Shown here in pieces: positions 1-6,532 of a stretch of 37,552 nucleotides of DNA (position 1 is its first letter; every line of letters begins with the position of its first letter). The notes beneath the pieces are model-generated. The model searched no databases and had not been told where the DNA came from. It worked only from the letters and a program-made list of their open reading frames with translations. A program made the position numbers and the translations under genes. Source of the stretch: an uncultured Lachnospiraceae bacterium (GTDB lineage: Bacteria; Bacillota; Clostridia; Lachnospirales; Lachnospiraceae); contig CANQUG010000036.1 of assembly GCA_947626985.1 (NCBI GenBank), positions 1 to 37,552 of the forward strand. The letters are read 5' to 3'.

Positions 1-108
1 TTGGGCAAAATGGCTCATTCCGAGCGCCGTGACCGGGGCGTGGCCATCAATATTTACGGAGAGCAGGATATTAAGATTTTCGAGTCCGGAGTGGAATATT
101 TCAGATAA
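1..108 (+). CDS. C-terminal end of an unidentified protein (partial)
   Basis: The first 35 codons are open in frame 1 and end with TAA at 106-108. The residues include an HSERRDRG stretch and end in VEYFR. The start lies outside the window. I do not recognise the family and assign no function. A GC-rich hairpin follows 16 bases downstream, which fits a true gene end. Confidence 0.55.
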   Translation: MGKMAHSERRDRGVAINIYGEQDIKIFESGVEYFR

Positions 109-124
109 GTAAGAGAAAAGCAGA

Positions 125-152
125 GGGGCTGCCGGCATTTACCGACAGCCCC
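125..152 (+). terminator. Hairpin after the first gene
   Basis: A perfect-looking GGGGCTG/CAGCCCC stem with a short inner CCGG/CCGA extension closes over a small loop. The tail is only weakly T-rich. It sits just after the stop at 108 and is probably the terminator of that gene. Confidence 0.5.
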
Positions 153-208
153 TTATGACTTGGTCTCAGCGTATCAAAGTCCCATTGAATTATTTTGGAA
201 GGCATTAT

Positions 209-472
209 TTATTCCTCTATTAATTTATGTTCCTCAAAATTAAGTTTCCCGGCTTTGAAATCTGCCATTTTTTGTTCAAGATAGCGGATATTGCTTTCAG
301 AGTAAAAGGGGTCTGCGGATAATTCAAAGGGTATGCGATGTTCCCGTCCCACTTTTTTCAGGAATACAGTGATTGCAGCCGACATGGTAAGTCCCAGATC
401 ATCCAGAACTTTTTCCGCATTTTTTTTAATATCCTCGTCAATACGAAAGCTGATCTGTGTCGATTGCGCCAT
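209..472 (-). CDS. RelB/DinJ-family antitoxin (orphan)
   Basis: This 87-residue protein has the N-terminal ribbon-helix-helix of RelB/DinJ antitoxins: a short beta strand (TQISFRID), then helices through KKNAEKVLDDLGL and MSAAITVFLKK. The C-terminal half is the variable toxin-binding tail. In known systems such proteins bind DNA as dimers, repress their own operon and neutralise a RelE/YafQ-type endoribonuclease. An AAAGGAG ribosome binding site precedes the ATG, and a consensus promoter lies at 514-542. The usual downstream toxin gene is absent: the space below 209 is filled by a terminator and the end of an opposite-strand gene. It may be a solitary remnant or may act on a toxin encoded elsewhere. 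Confidence 0.85.
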   Translation of the reverse strand: MAQSTQISFRIDEDIKKNAEKVLDDLGLTMSAAITVFLKKVGREHRIPFELSADPFYSESNIRYLEQKMADFKAGKLNFEEHKLIEE

Positions 473-513
473 AATCTCAACTCCTTTTCTATATTGTCAG
501 ATTTTTTATTATT

Positions 514-542
514 ATTGTAACAGTGTATATTGATTATGTCAA
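514..542 (-). promoter_or_regulatory. Promoter of the RelB/DinJ gene
   Basis: Read on the minus strand, a perfect TTGACA (537-542), a 17-base spacer and TACAAT (514-519) form a strong sigma-A-type promoter. It fires toward the antitoxin gene that starts at 472. Confidence 0.8.
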
Positions 543-605
543 GCGAATGCTTGATAATGTATAGCATATGCAGTTGTTTGCAGCTTTTCAGTGATTTTTA
601 CAGGA

Positions 606-641
606 AAACAAAAAAAGAAGTTCTGCTTCCACAGAACTTCT
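606..641 (-). terminator. Rho-independent terminator of tRNA-Gly
   Basis: On the minus strand a 10-bp perfect stem (AGAAGTTCTG/CAGAACTTCT, 616-641) is followed by a run of seven T residues. It begins 5 bases after the tRNA 3' end. Confidence 0.85.
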
Positions 642-645
642 CAAG

Positions 646-718
646 AGCGATAGACGGGGCTCGAACCCGCGGTCTCGACCTTGGCAAGGTCGCGCGTTAC
701 CAACTACGCCACTATCGC
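646..718 (-). tRNA. tRNA-Gly (anticodon GCC)
   Basis: The minus strand folds as a 73-base cloverleaf. The acceptor stem is GCGATAG/CTATCGC with discriminator T, there is a D arm around AGTTGGTAA, the anticodon loop is CTTGCCAAG (GCC), and the T loop is GGTTCGAGCCC. No CCA is encoded, which is common in Clostridia. It has its own promoter and terminator, so it is a single-gene transcription unit. It could serve as an integration target, but no attachment repeat is visible here. Confidence 0.93.
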
Positions 719-760
719 ATTTTTTCTTTCGCTCGGTTATTTACCTCAGCGACAAGATAT

Positions 761-789
761 ATATTACTACACCCTCTTTGGTTTGTCAA
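761..789 (-). promoter_or_regulatory. Promoter of tRNA-Gly
   Basis: On the minus strand TTGACA (784-789), a 17-base spacer and TAATAT (761-766) precede the tRNA by about 43 bases. Apart from this promoter and the one at 1033-1061, the gene-free stretch 719-1144 is AT-rich DNA in which I see no other signal. Confidence 0.75.
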
Positions 790-1032
790 ACATTTTTTTG
801 AAATTTTTAAAATTTTTTTTGAGCGTTTCTTTTTAAATTTTTTGAGCCTTTTTTCCGGGTCCTTTATCTGAGCTTTGCTTTCAGGCCATTTTTTTTATGT
901 CTTTTGCATTCTGCTTTACAGGCCGCCCTCAATGCAAGGATTATCGGGCCGCAGGAAATTTTTCACCCATGAAAAGAACTTCCTGGCAATTTTCTCTGAT
1001 TTTATGAAAAAAATGTGAATTGCGGGGTTAAA

Positions 1033-1061
1033 TTGAAATCCTTTCGGGAATGTGCTATGAT
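1033..1061 (+). promoter_or_regulatory. Promoter of the 3D-domain protein gene
   Basis: TTGAAA (1033-1038), a 17-base spacer and TATGAT (1056-1061) lie about 84 bases before the start codon at 1145. Confidence 0.65.
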
Positions 1062-1144
1062 GAGTGAAATTGTGGAAGCAGAAGAAACAGACAAACCGGA
1101 CAGTATTGTCAGAAAATGGCAGGAAAACAGAGAGGTGAAGATAG

Positions 1145-2248
1145 ATGAATGAAAGACGGAGCGGATTGCCGGGGAAAAAATTATTTTTTGCGGCAGTCTT
1201 TCTGGCAGCGTTTTTATGCCGGGGAGGAAGAGTATCCGCGGAGGTGCTGGATTTTGACGGGACGGTGAAGGCTGTCCAGGCCCAGAATGCTCAGCCGGAA
1301 TATAAGGAAGTGAAGGATGAAAACGGAAAAACCGTAAAGATTGTGACCTGTAAGGAGACGCTGTACGTGTCTGCGAAGAAGACGCCCCTGAGGAAAAGAC
1401 CGGGAAGCGGGGCCAAATGGCTTGCCAGAGTCTATCTGGGCTCCCGGATTGTGCGCACGGGAGTGTGCGACAACGGATGGAGCAGAGTGGTCTATGAGGA
1501 AAAGGGCAAAGACCCTGTGAGAGGCTTTGTGAAGACCAGCGATCTCAGCGAGGAGACCCAGATCACGAAATTTTCGGACACCGCCCAGGTGGTGCAGGAC
1601 ACGGAGATTCTGGATTATCCCGCCATGAAGGAAGGAAACGTGGTGGGGGAGATTCAGGCGGAGCAGCAGGTGAACCGCACCGGCATGATCGATTACGTAT
1701 GGAGCCGGATAGTCTATAAGGACAAAAAAGGCCGGGAGCAGGTAGGCTATGTTCCCACCACCGCGTTGATGGCGGAGGGAATGGTTCTTCCCGGCGAGAG
1801 CAGCAATGTGGTGGCGGCAGGAGTGATCCACAAGAGCGAAGGAACCGGTGTGTTTGCAGAGGCTGTGGAGGAGGTTACAGCGGACGGTGACGGAACGAAT
1901 GTGGAAGGCGTGCGGGTGGGAGTGCCTGTGGCCGCTTCCTCCGATGCGGTTCTGAAGCCTTTAGGCACCTTCCGGATTACCCATTATTGTCCCTGCAGTA
2001 TCTGCTGCGGACCTTGGGCCAACGGAATTACCTCCACAGGGGCTGTGGCCGTGACGAATCACACCATAGCGGTGGATCCGGACCAGATTCCCTATGGAAG
2101 CAAGGTTGTGATCAACGGTCAGGTCTATGTTGCGGAGGACTGCGGAGGAGCCATCAGAGAAAACTGCATCGATATCTATGTGGCCACTCACGCGGAAGGA
2201 GAACAGAAAGGCGTATTTTACACGGACGTTTATCTTTTGCAGGAATAA
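1145..2248 (+). CDS. Secreted SH3b/3D-domain cell-wall protein
   Basis: The 367-residue product begins with a Sec signal peptide: a basic start, a hydrophobic core KLFFAAVFLAAF and probable cleavage after VSA near residue 32. Two SH3b-like modules follow at about 65-125 and 140-210. The C-terminal 90 residues are a 3D domain, named for its aspartates, seen here as AVDP, EDCGG and IDIYV. This is the double-psi barrel fold related to MltA transglycosylases and to YuiC/YocH-type enzymes that act on peptidoglycan. The likely role is wall remodelling outside the membrane, with the SH3 modules binding the wall. The ATG at 1145 follows a GAGGTGA site; a promoter lies at 1033-1061 and a terminator at 2271-2317, so it is monocistronic. 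Substrate and exact chemistry are not shown by the sequence. Confidence 0.85.
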   Translation: MNERRSGLPGKKLFFAAVFLAAFLCRGGRVSAEVLDFDGTVKAVQAQNAQPEYKEVKDENGKTVKIVTCKETLYVSAKKTPLRKRPGSGAKWLARVYLGSRIVRTGVCDNGWSRVVYEEKGKDPVRGFVKTSDLSEETQITKFSDTAQVVQDTEILDYPAMKEGNVVGEIQAEQQVNRTGMIDYVWSRIVYKDKKGREQVGYVPTTALMAEGMVLPGESSNVVAAGVIHKSEGTGVFAEAVEEVTADGDGTNVEGVRVGVPVAASSDAVLKPLGTFRITHYCPCSICCGPWANGITSTGAVAVTNHTIAVDPDQIPYGSKVVINGQVYVAEDCGGAIRENCIDIYVATHAEGEQKGVFYTDVYLLQE

Positions 2249-2270
2249 CGGGAAATGCCCGGACGAACCC

Positions 2271-2317
2271 ACGGCGCTCTGTATCGGCTTATGCCACGCA
2301 GAGCGCCGTCAGTTTTT
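2271..2317 (+). terminator. Terminator after the 3D-domain gene
   Basis: An 11-bp perfect stem (ACGGCGCTCTG/CAGAGCGCCGT) closes at 2309 and is followed by five T residues. It lies between convergent genes and may also stop minus-strand readthrough. Confidence 0.8.
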
Positions 2318-2331
2318 CCCTGCGGAACCTC

Positions 2332-3033
2332 TCATTTTTCCGCTTTTCTTCCCACGATAATTACCGCGTCCCCCTCCAGCACTTTCTCAATCCGGAACCC
2401 CGCGTTCTGCAGCAGAGACGTTTCATGCTCCAGAGTCAGCGGAATATCGAAATGAACGAAGCGGTCCTCAGGGATGGAATCCCGTTTTCTCCGTTTCAGA
2501 CAGGTATCGCGCAGAAGCTCCTCCTCCTCACCGCAGCAGGCTATATAGTCCCCCAGGATAAAAACGCCGCCGTCCTTCAGAGCGCGGAAGAGCTTCCTGT
2601 ACAGCTCTTCTTTTCGTTCCGGCAGGAAATGATGCAGACTTTCAAAGGAAATCACGGCGTCCCACTTACCGCAGCCGGGATCGTACTGAAAATAATCCCC
2701 GCATATCAGGGTGAGGCGCTTATCCGGATGCTTGTCCCGCAGCTTATCCAGCATACTTTCACATAAGTCGATACCTGTGACCTCCATGTCCGGGTTCAGC
2801 TGCCAGATCTGATCCAGCTCCAGGCCGGTTCCGCATCCCAGATCCAGAATTTTCCGGCATTCCCGGGGCAGCGCTTCGGCAAACAGCCGATAAGATGTTT
2901 TCCACACGGACATATGCTCTTCATAGCCTTCCAGACGCTTTGTAAAGAAATCCGACATTTCTTCCAGAGGAGAATCCTCCGTCTCCCGAAGCCACTGCTT
3001 CAGACTCTGTAAATATTCTTCCGATGATTTCAT
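2332..3033 (-). CDS. Class I SAM-dependent methyltransferase
   Basis: This 233-residue protein has the Rossmann methyltransferase signature: motif I ILDLGCGTG, the acidic end of strand 2 in VTGIDL, a following CGDY, and motif IV-like WDAVISFESLHHF. The family transfers a methyl group from S-adenosylmethionine, but the substrate cannot be read from the sequence. The N-terminal 55 residues are helical and acidic, as in small-molecule or quinone/tRNA methyltransferases. A GGAAGGA site precedes the ATG. The gene is alone on the minus strand, convergent with the upstream gene and divergent from glyA. A 21-base tandem repeat lies in its leader. Confidence 0.85.
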   Translation of the reverse strand: MKSSEEYLQSLKQWLRETEDSPLEEMSDFFTKRLEGYEEHMSVWKTSYRLFAEALPRECRKILDLGCGTGLELDQIWQLNPDMEVTGIDLCESMLDKLRDKHPDKRLTLICGDYFQYDPGCGKWDAVISFESLHHFLPERKEELYRKLFRALKDGGVFILGDYIACCGEEEELLRDTCLKRRKRDSIPEDRFVHFDIPLTLEHETSLLQNAGFRIEKVLEGDAVIIVGRKAEK

Positions 3034-3051
3034 GGTGTGATCCTTCCTACA

Positions 3052-3093
3052 ATTTTGTATTTTCTTTTACAGATTTTGTATTTTGTTTTACAG
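3052..3093. repeat. Two tandem 21-bp units in the methyltransferase leader
   Basis: Two adjacent AT-rich 21-base copies (3052-3072 and 3073-3093) differ at one base. They end about 18 bases upstream of the minus-strand start codon. They may be a regulator site or simply replication slippage. Confidence 0.6.
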
Positions 3094-3256
3094 CAAAAAT
3101 CTGTTCTTTTTCTATGACAAAGTGTAGCATACGCCGGCAGGATCTTCCACCTTATTTATTTTTACAAAAGAACATGAGCCGGATCTGCGTGCCCGCATCC
3201 GTATAACCACATCCATACCGCAGAAATTCTCCGCGTCTTTAAACAGCGGCGTCCCT

Positions 3257-3302
3257 ATTGTCCGCATGAAGCGGACAATGGCAAAATGCCCGTTTTTACG
3301 GG
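3257..3302 (+). other. Two hairpins upstream of glyA
   Basis: A 9-bp perfect stem (ATTGTCCGC/GCGGACAAT, 3257-3279) and a 5-bp CCCGT/ACGGG stem (3289-3302) lie in the 383-bp gap between the methyltransferase and glyA. They precede the glyA promoter, so they are not part of its leader. They could be protein sites or terminators of unseen transcripts. I see nothing else between 3094 and 3256. Confidence 0.4.
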
Positions 3303-3334
3303 AAAAGTGCCCCTATAATATACGTTTTTCTGCG

Positions 3335-3363
3335 TTGACAATCCTATATCAATCAAGTATAAT
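3335..3363 (+). promoter_or_regulatory. Consensus promoter of glyA
   Basis: A perfect TTGACA (3335-3340), a 17-base spacer and a perfect TATAAT (3358-3363) predict transcription starting near 3370. The leader is then only about 45 bases, too short for a riboswitch. Confidence 0.9.
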
Positions 3364-3416
3364 CGGGTGTAATCGTTGCTGAAATGGATGAGAAAAATAC
3401 GATGAGGAGGAAAATG

Positions 3417-4655
3417 ATGTATTCATTAGAGGATATCCAGCGGACAGATAAAGAAATTGCAGATTTGATTACAGCGGAACTGCAGCGCCAGAATTCTCAT
3501 ATTGAACTGATTGCATCTGAGAACTGGGTGAGCAAGGCTGTGATGGCAGCTATGGGAAGCCCTTTGACCAATAAGTATGCGGAAGGTTATCCGGGAAAAC
3601 GTTATTACGGCGGCTGCGTCTGTGTGGACGAGGTGGAACGGCTTGCCGTCGAGCGCGCGAAGAAGCTCTTCGGATGCGAGTACGCCAACGTGCAGCCTCA
3701 TTCCGGAGCTCAGGCCAACATGGCGGTATTTTTCGCCGTTTTAAAGCCCGGAGATACCGTGCTGGGAATGAACCTGGCTCATGGCGGACATCTCAGTCAC
3801 GGAAGCGCCGCTAATTTTTCGGGAGCTTATTTCCATTCCGTTTCCTACGGAGTAAATGAGAACGGCGTCATCGATTACGAGGAAGTCCGCAGGATCGCTC
3901 TGGAGTGTAAGCCGAAGCTGATCGTAGCGGGAGCCAGCGCGTACGCCAGAATCATAGATTTTAAGAAATTCCGGGAAATCGCAGACGAGGCGGGCGCCTG
4001 CCTGATGGTGGATATTGCTCACATTGCCGGACTGGTAGCGACGGGACTTCATCCCAGTCCCTTCCCCTATGCGGACGTTGTGACCACCACGACGCATAAA
4101 ACTCTCCGCGGCCCCAGAGGCGGCATGATCCTCAGCAGCGCGGAAACCGCGAAGAAATACAATTTTAATAAAGCCGTATTCCCGGGCACCCAGGGCGGCC
4201 CGCTGATGCACGTGATCGCATCCAAGGCAGTGTGTCTGAAGGAGGCCCTTTCTCCCGAGTTTAAGGAGTACGCCCAAAGAATCGTGGACAATGCCCAGGC
4301 GCTCTGTCAGGGCCTGATGAAGAGAGGCGTGGATATTGTCTCCGGCGGAACGGACAACCATCTGATGCTTGTGGATCTCCGCAGCCTCGGAGTGACCGGA
4401 AAGGAGATGGAAAATCTTCTGGATGAGGTGAACATCACCTGCAACAAGAATACCATCCCCAATGACCCCAGACCCGCATCCGTGGCCAGCGGCGTTCGTC
4501 TGGGCACACCGGCGGTCACCTCCAGAGGAATGCAGCCGGAGGATATGGACACCATCGCGGAGGCGATCTCCCTGATGCTGAAGAGCCGGGACAATAAGGA
4601 AAAAGCCAGCGCTCTTGTGAAACAGCTGACGGACAAATATCCTCTCATCGGATAA
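3417..4655 (+). CDS. glyA: Serine hydroxymethyltransferase
   Basis: This 412-residue PLP enzyme converts serine and tetrahydrofolate to glycine and 5,10-methylene-THF, the main source of one-carbon units. Family motifs are clear: IASENWVS near residue 32, [30 protein letters not shown], the PLP-facing VDIAHIAGL, and the Schiff-base lysine at about residue 228 in [13 protein letters not shown]. The start at 3417 is chosen because AGGAGG (3405-3410) ends 6 bases before it. An in-frame ATG at 3384 has no ribosome site and lies only about 14 bases after the predicted transcription start. The gene is monocistronic, with a consensus promoter and a downstream hairpin. Confidence 0.97.
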   Translation: MYSLEDIQRTDKEIADLITAELQRQNSHIELIASENWVSKAVMAAMGSPLTNKYAEGYPGKRYYGGCVCVDEVERLAVERAKKLFGCEYANVQPHSGAQANMAVFFAVLKPGDTVLGMNLAHGGHLSHGSAANFSGAYFHSVSYGVNENGVIDYEEVRRIALECKPKLIVAGASAYARIIDFKKFREIADEAGACLMVDIAHIAGLVATGLHPSPFPYADVVTTTTHKTLRGPRGGMILSSAETAKKYNFNKAVFPGTQGGPLMHVIASKAVCLKEALSPEFKEYAQRIVDNAQALCQGLMKRGVDIVSGGTDNHLMLVDLRSLGVTGKEMENLLDEVNITCNKNTIPNDPRPASVASGVRLGTPAVTSRGMQPEDMDTIAEAISLMLKSRDNKEKASALVKQLTDKYPLIG

Positions 4656-4667
4656 AGAACATCATAC

Positions 4668-4713
4668 AGTGCGGTTCTGAGCCTGCGACAGACGGCGGTC
4701 AGAGCCGCACTCT
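4668..4713 (+). terminator. Terminator after glyA
   Basis: A 13-base arm with one G-T pair (starting AGTGCGGTTCTGA) pairs with TCAGAGCCGCACT ending at 4711. The T tail is short (CTTTG), so it may be an imperfect intrinsic terminator. Confidence 0.65.
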
Positions 4714-4786
4714 TTGCGTAAATGGCGTCTTTCAGGGAGGATTGTGCGTGATTTTTCATATTTTTTCAGAAAAATGCGTCCTGCTA

Positions 4787-4815
4787 TAGAAATTTCCCGG
4801 TTAGTTCTGTATAAT
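4787..4815 (+). promoter_or_regulatory. Promoter of the flavoprotein-thioredoxin pair
   Basis: A perfect TATAAT (4810-4815) lies 17 bases after a partial -35 TAGAAA (4787-4792). It is the only good candidate upstream of the flavoprotein gene. Confidence 0.5.
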
Positions 4816-4870
4816 ATAGCGTGTGAGACATCATAATCAGCAGCTGACAGGAAGGCACAGGTTAACTGAT

Positions 4871-5773
4871 ATGGAGAAAATTATCATAGTGGGCGCGGGT
4901 CCGGCGGGAATTTCCGCCGCCATTTATGCCGCCCGGGGAAATATGGATCCTCTGGTGCTCAATAACGGCATCGGAGCACTGGAGAAGGCGGAGAAAATCG
5001 AAAACTATTACGGACTGGACAGGCCGCTCTCCGGCAGAGAGCTTTATGAGCGGGGCCTTGCCCAGGCCCGGGCTCTGGGAGTGCGCATTCTGGACGCCCA
5101 GGTGCTGGGAGTGGGAGGCTTTGACACCTTCGAGGTGCGCACCACGGAGGGGACGCTGGAGGCGGAGAGCGTGATCCTGGCTACCGGCGGGAAGCGGAGC
5201 ACGCCTCCCATACCGGGCGTTAAGGAGTTCGAAGGCAGAGGAGTGAGCTACTGCGCGGTCTGCGACGCCTTTTTCTATCGGGGAAAAGAGGTTGCGGTGC
5301 TGGGCAACAGCGATTTTGCCCTTCACGAGGCCGAGGAGCTGGTGAATCTCGCTTCCGGAGTGACGATTTACACGGACGGCCTGGAGCCCCATTTTTCCAG
5401 GGAGCATCCCATTGCGGTAAATACCATGAAGATACAGGCCATTGAAGGGGATTCCAGAGTTTCGGGCATCCGGCTGCAGAGCGACGTGACGGCTCTGGAG
5501 GATGGAACGCCTCAGGAATCCGTGATGCCCGCAGATGGAGTCTTTGTGGCCGTAGGCGTGGCGGGAAGCTCGGAGATCGCCCGGCAGATGGGCGCGGAGC
5601 TGACGGAAAAGGGACACATTAAAGTGGATGAAAAGATGGCCACCACCATTCCGGGACTTTTTGCCGCCGGAGACTGTACCGGAGGACTTCTCCAGGTTTC
5701 CAAGGCAGTGTACGAGGGCAGTCAGGCGGGCATCAGCGCCAGCCAGTATGTGCGCCGCCGCGGCAATGCATAA
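4871..5773 (+). CDS. Thioredoxin reductase-like flavoprotein lacking NADPH motifs
   Basis: This 300-residue protein has the thioredoxin reductase fold: FAD site GAGPAGISAAIYAARG at 8-23, redox pair CAVC at 128-131, and a C-terminal FAD contact GLFAAGDCTGG. The NADPH domain is altered. The usual GGGDSA is GNSDFA (145-150), and the usual HRRxxxR is IYTDGLEP (166-173). Loss of both is the published mark of ferredoxin-dependent flavin thioredoxin reductases (FFTR) of Clostridia. It probably reduces the thioredoxin encoded 55 bases downstream. ATG 4871 starts the conserved protein; an AGGAAGG lies about 14 bases upstream, farther than usual. The enzyme class is certain. The electron donor is inferred. 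Confidence 0.85.
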   Translation: MEKIIIVGAGPAGISAAIYAARGNMDPLVLNNGIGALEKAEKIENYYGLDRPLSGRELYERGLAQARALGVRILDAQVLGVGGFDTFEVRTTEGTLEAESVILATGGKRSTPPIPGVKEFEGRGVSYCAVCDAFFYRGKEVAVLGNSDFALHEAEELVNLASGVTIYTDGLEPHFSREHPIAVNTMKIQAIEGDSRVSGIRLQSDVTALEDGTPQESVMPADGVFVAVGVAGSSEIARQMGAELTEKGHIKVDEKMATTIPGLFAAGDCTGGLLQVSKAVYEGSQAGISASQYVRRRGNA

Positions 5774-5828
5774 AAATCAGGAAACATGCGTATAAGATAA
5801 TAGAATTTACAGAAAGGAGAAAATAATT

Positions 5829-6131
5829 ATGGAATTAGTTTTGACAGCGGAGAATTTTGAAAAGGAAGTACTGCAGTCCGAGAAGCCGGTGCTGGTGGAT
5901 TTCTGGGCCACCTGGTGCGGTCCCTGCATGCGTCAGGGTCCCATCGTGGAGGAACTGGCGAAAGAAGGCTATGCAGTGGGAAAAGTGAATGTGGATGAGC
6001 AGATGGCTCTGGCTCAGAAGTATCAGGTGATGAACATCCCTACGCTTCTGGTGTTCAAGGATGGTAAGGAGGCTCAGCGTCTTGTCGGTCTGAGCTCCAA
6101 GGACACTCTGAAAAAAGCCATGGATCTGTAA
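5829..6131 (+). CDS. trxA: Thioredoxin
   Basis: This 100-residue thioredoxin carries the active site WCGPC (Cys30, Cys33), the buried aspartate in VDFWA and the cis-proline loop NIPTLLVF. It reduces protein disulphides in the cytoplasm. An AAAGGAG site lies 9 bases before the ATG. It shares a transcript with the preceding reductase-like flavoprotein, and a strong terminator follows at 6142-6177. The protein is slightly shorter than the 105-110 residue norm. Confidence 0.95.
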   Translation: MELVLTAENFEKEVLQSEKPVLVDFWATWCGPCMRQGPIVEELAKEGYAVGKVNVDEQMALAQKYQVMNIPTLLVFKDGKEAQRLVGLSSKDTLKKAMDL

Positions 6132-6141
6132 GAAATGCCCG

Positions 6142-6177
6142 GGAGCCAGAAGAATCTGTGATTTTGGCTCCTTTTTT
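6142..6177 (+). terminator. Terminator of the thioredoxin operon
   Basis: The stem GGAGCCA/TGGCTCC is followed directly by six T residues. It begins 11 bases after the trxA stop codon. Confidence 0.9.
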
Positions 6178-6301
6178 ATGACATCCGAAACATACTTCCG
6201 GCAGTGAAAAGAGAATTCTGACGGATGAATCATGATATCATTTCATGGGAGGACGTCTTATGGAAGTATATTTCATGGAACACAGGGAACGGGAGGTACC
6301 A

Positions 6302-6532
6302 ATGACACTATTGGATACACAAAAGGAAAAATGGTATCAGGTAAAAGAGATCCGGGAAAAGGAAAATGTTCAGCGGAGGCTGGAGGCTCTGGGGATTCTG
6401 GTGGGTACCCGGGTGCAGGTACTGAATCAGAAGAGGAGCGGTTCCACCATCATCCGCGTGCGTGGAACACGATGGGCTTTAGGCCGCACCATCGCGTCAG
6501 GAATTGAAGTGGAGGACTGTGAGCATGAATAG
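6302..6532 (+). CDS. feoA: FeoA-domain protein
   Basis: The product is a 76-residue SH3-like FeoA domain, a cytoplasmic partner of the ferrous iron transporter FeoB. The family pattern is visible: an opening strand, VQRRLEALGILVGTRVQVL, and a closing RWALGRTIASGIEVE. The ATG at 6302 follows GGGAGG by 5 bases and gives the usual family length. Another in-frame ATG at 6260 also follows a GGGAGG, so a longer form with 14 extra residues is possible. The gene ends 8 bases inside feoB, which implies translational coupling. Confidence 0.9.
   Translation: MTLLDTQKEKWYQVKEIREKENVQRRLEALGILVGTRVQVLNQKRSGSTIIRVRGTRWALGRTIASGIEVEDCEHE

Noticed and set aside
646-718. tRNA-Gly as the attachment site of an integrated element
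   Set aside because: No duplicate of the tRNA 3' end and no integrase gene are seen in the window.
3034-3416. Riboswitch (glycine, tetrahydrofolate) upstream of glyA
   Set aside because: The consensus promoter at 3335-3363 leaves a leader of about 45 bases, too short for a known riboswitch, and the hairpins lie upstream of it.
3384-3416. Earlier ATG as the start of glyA
   Set aside because: There is no ribosome site before it and it is too close to the predicted transcription start; AGGAGG is correctly spaced for 3417.
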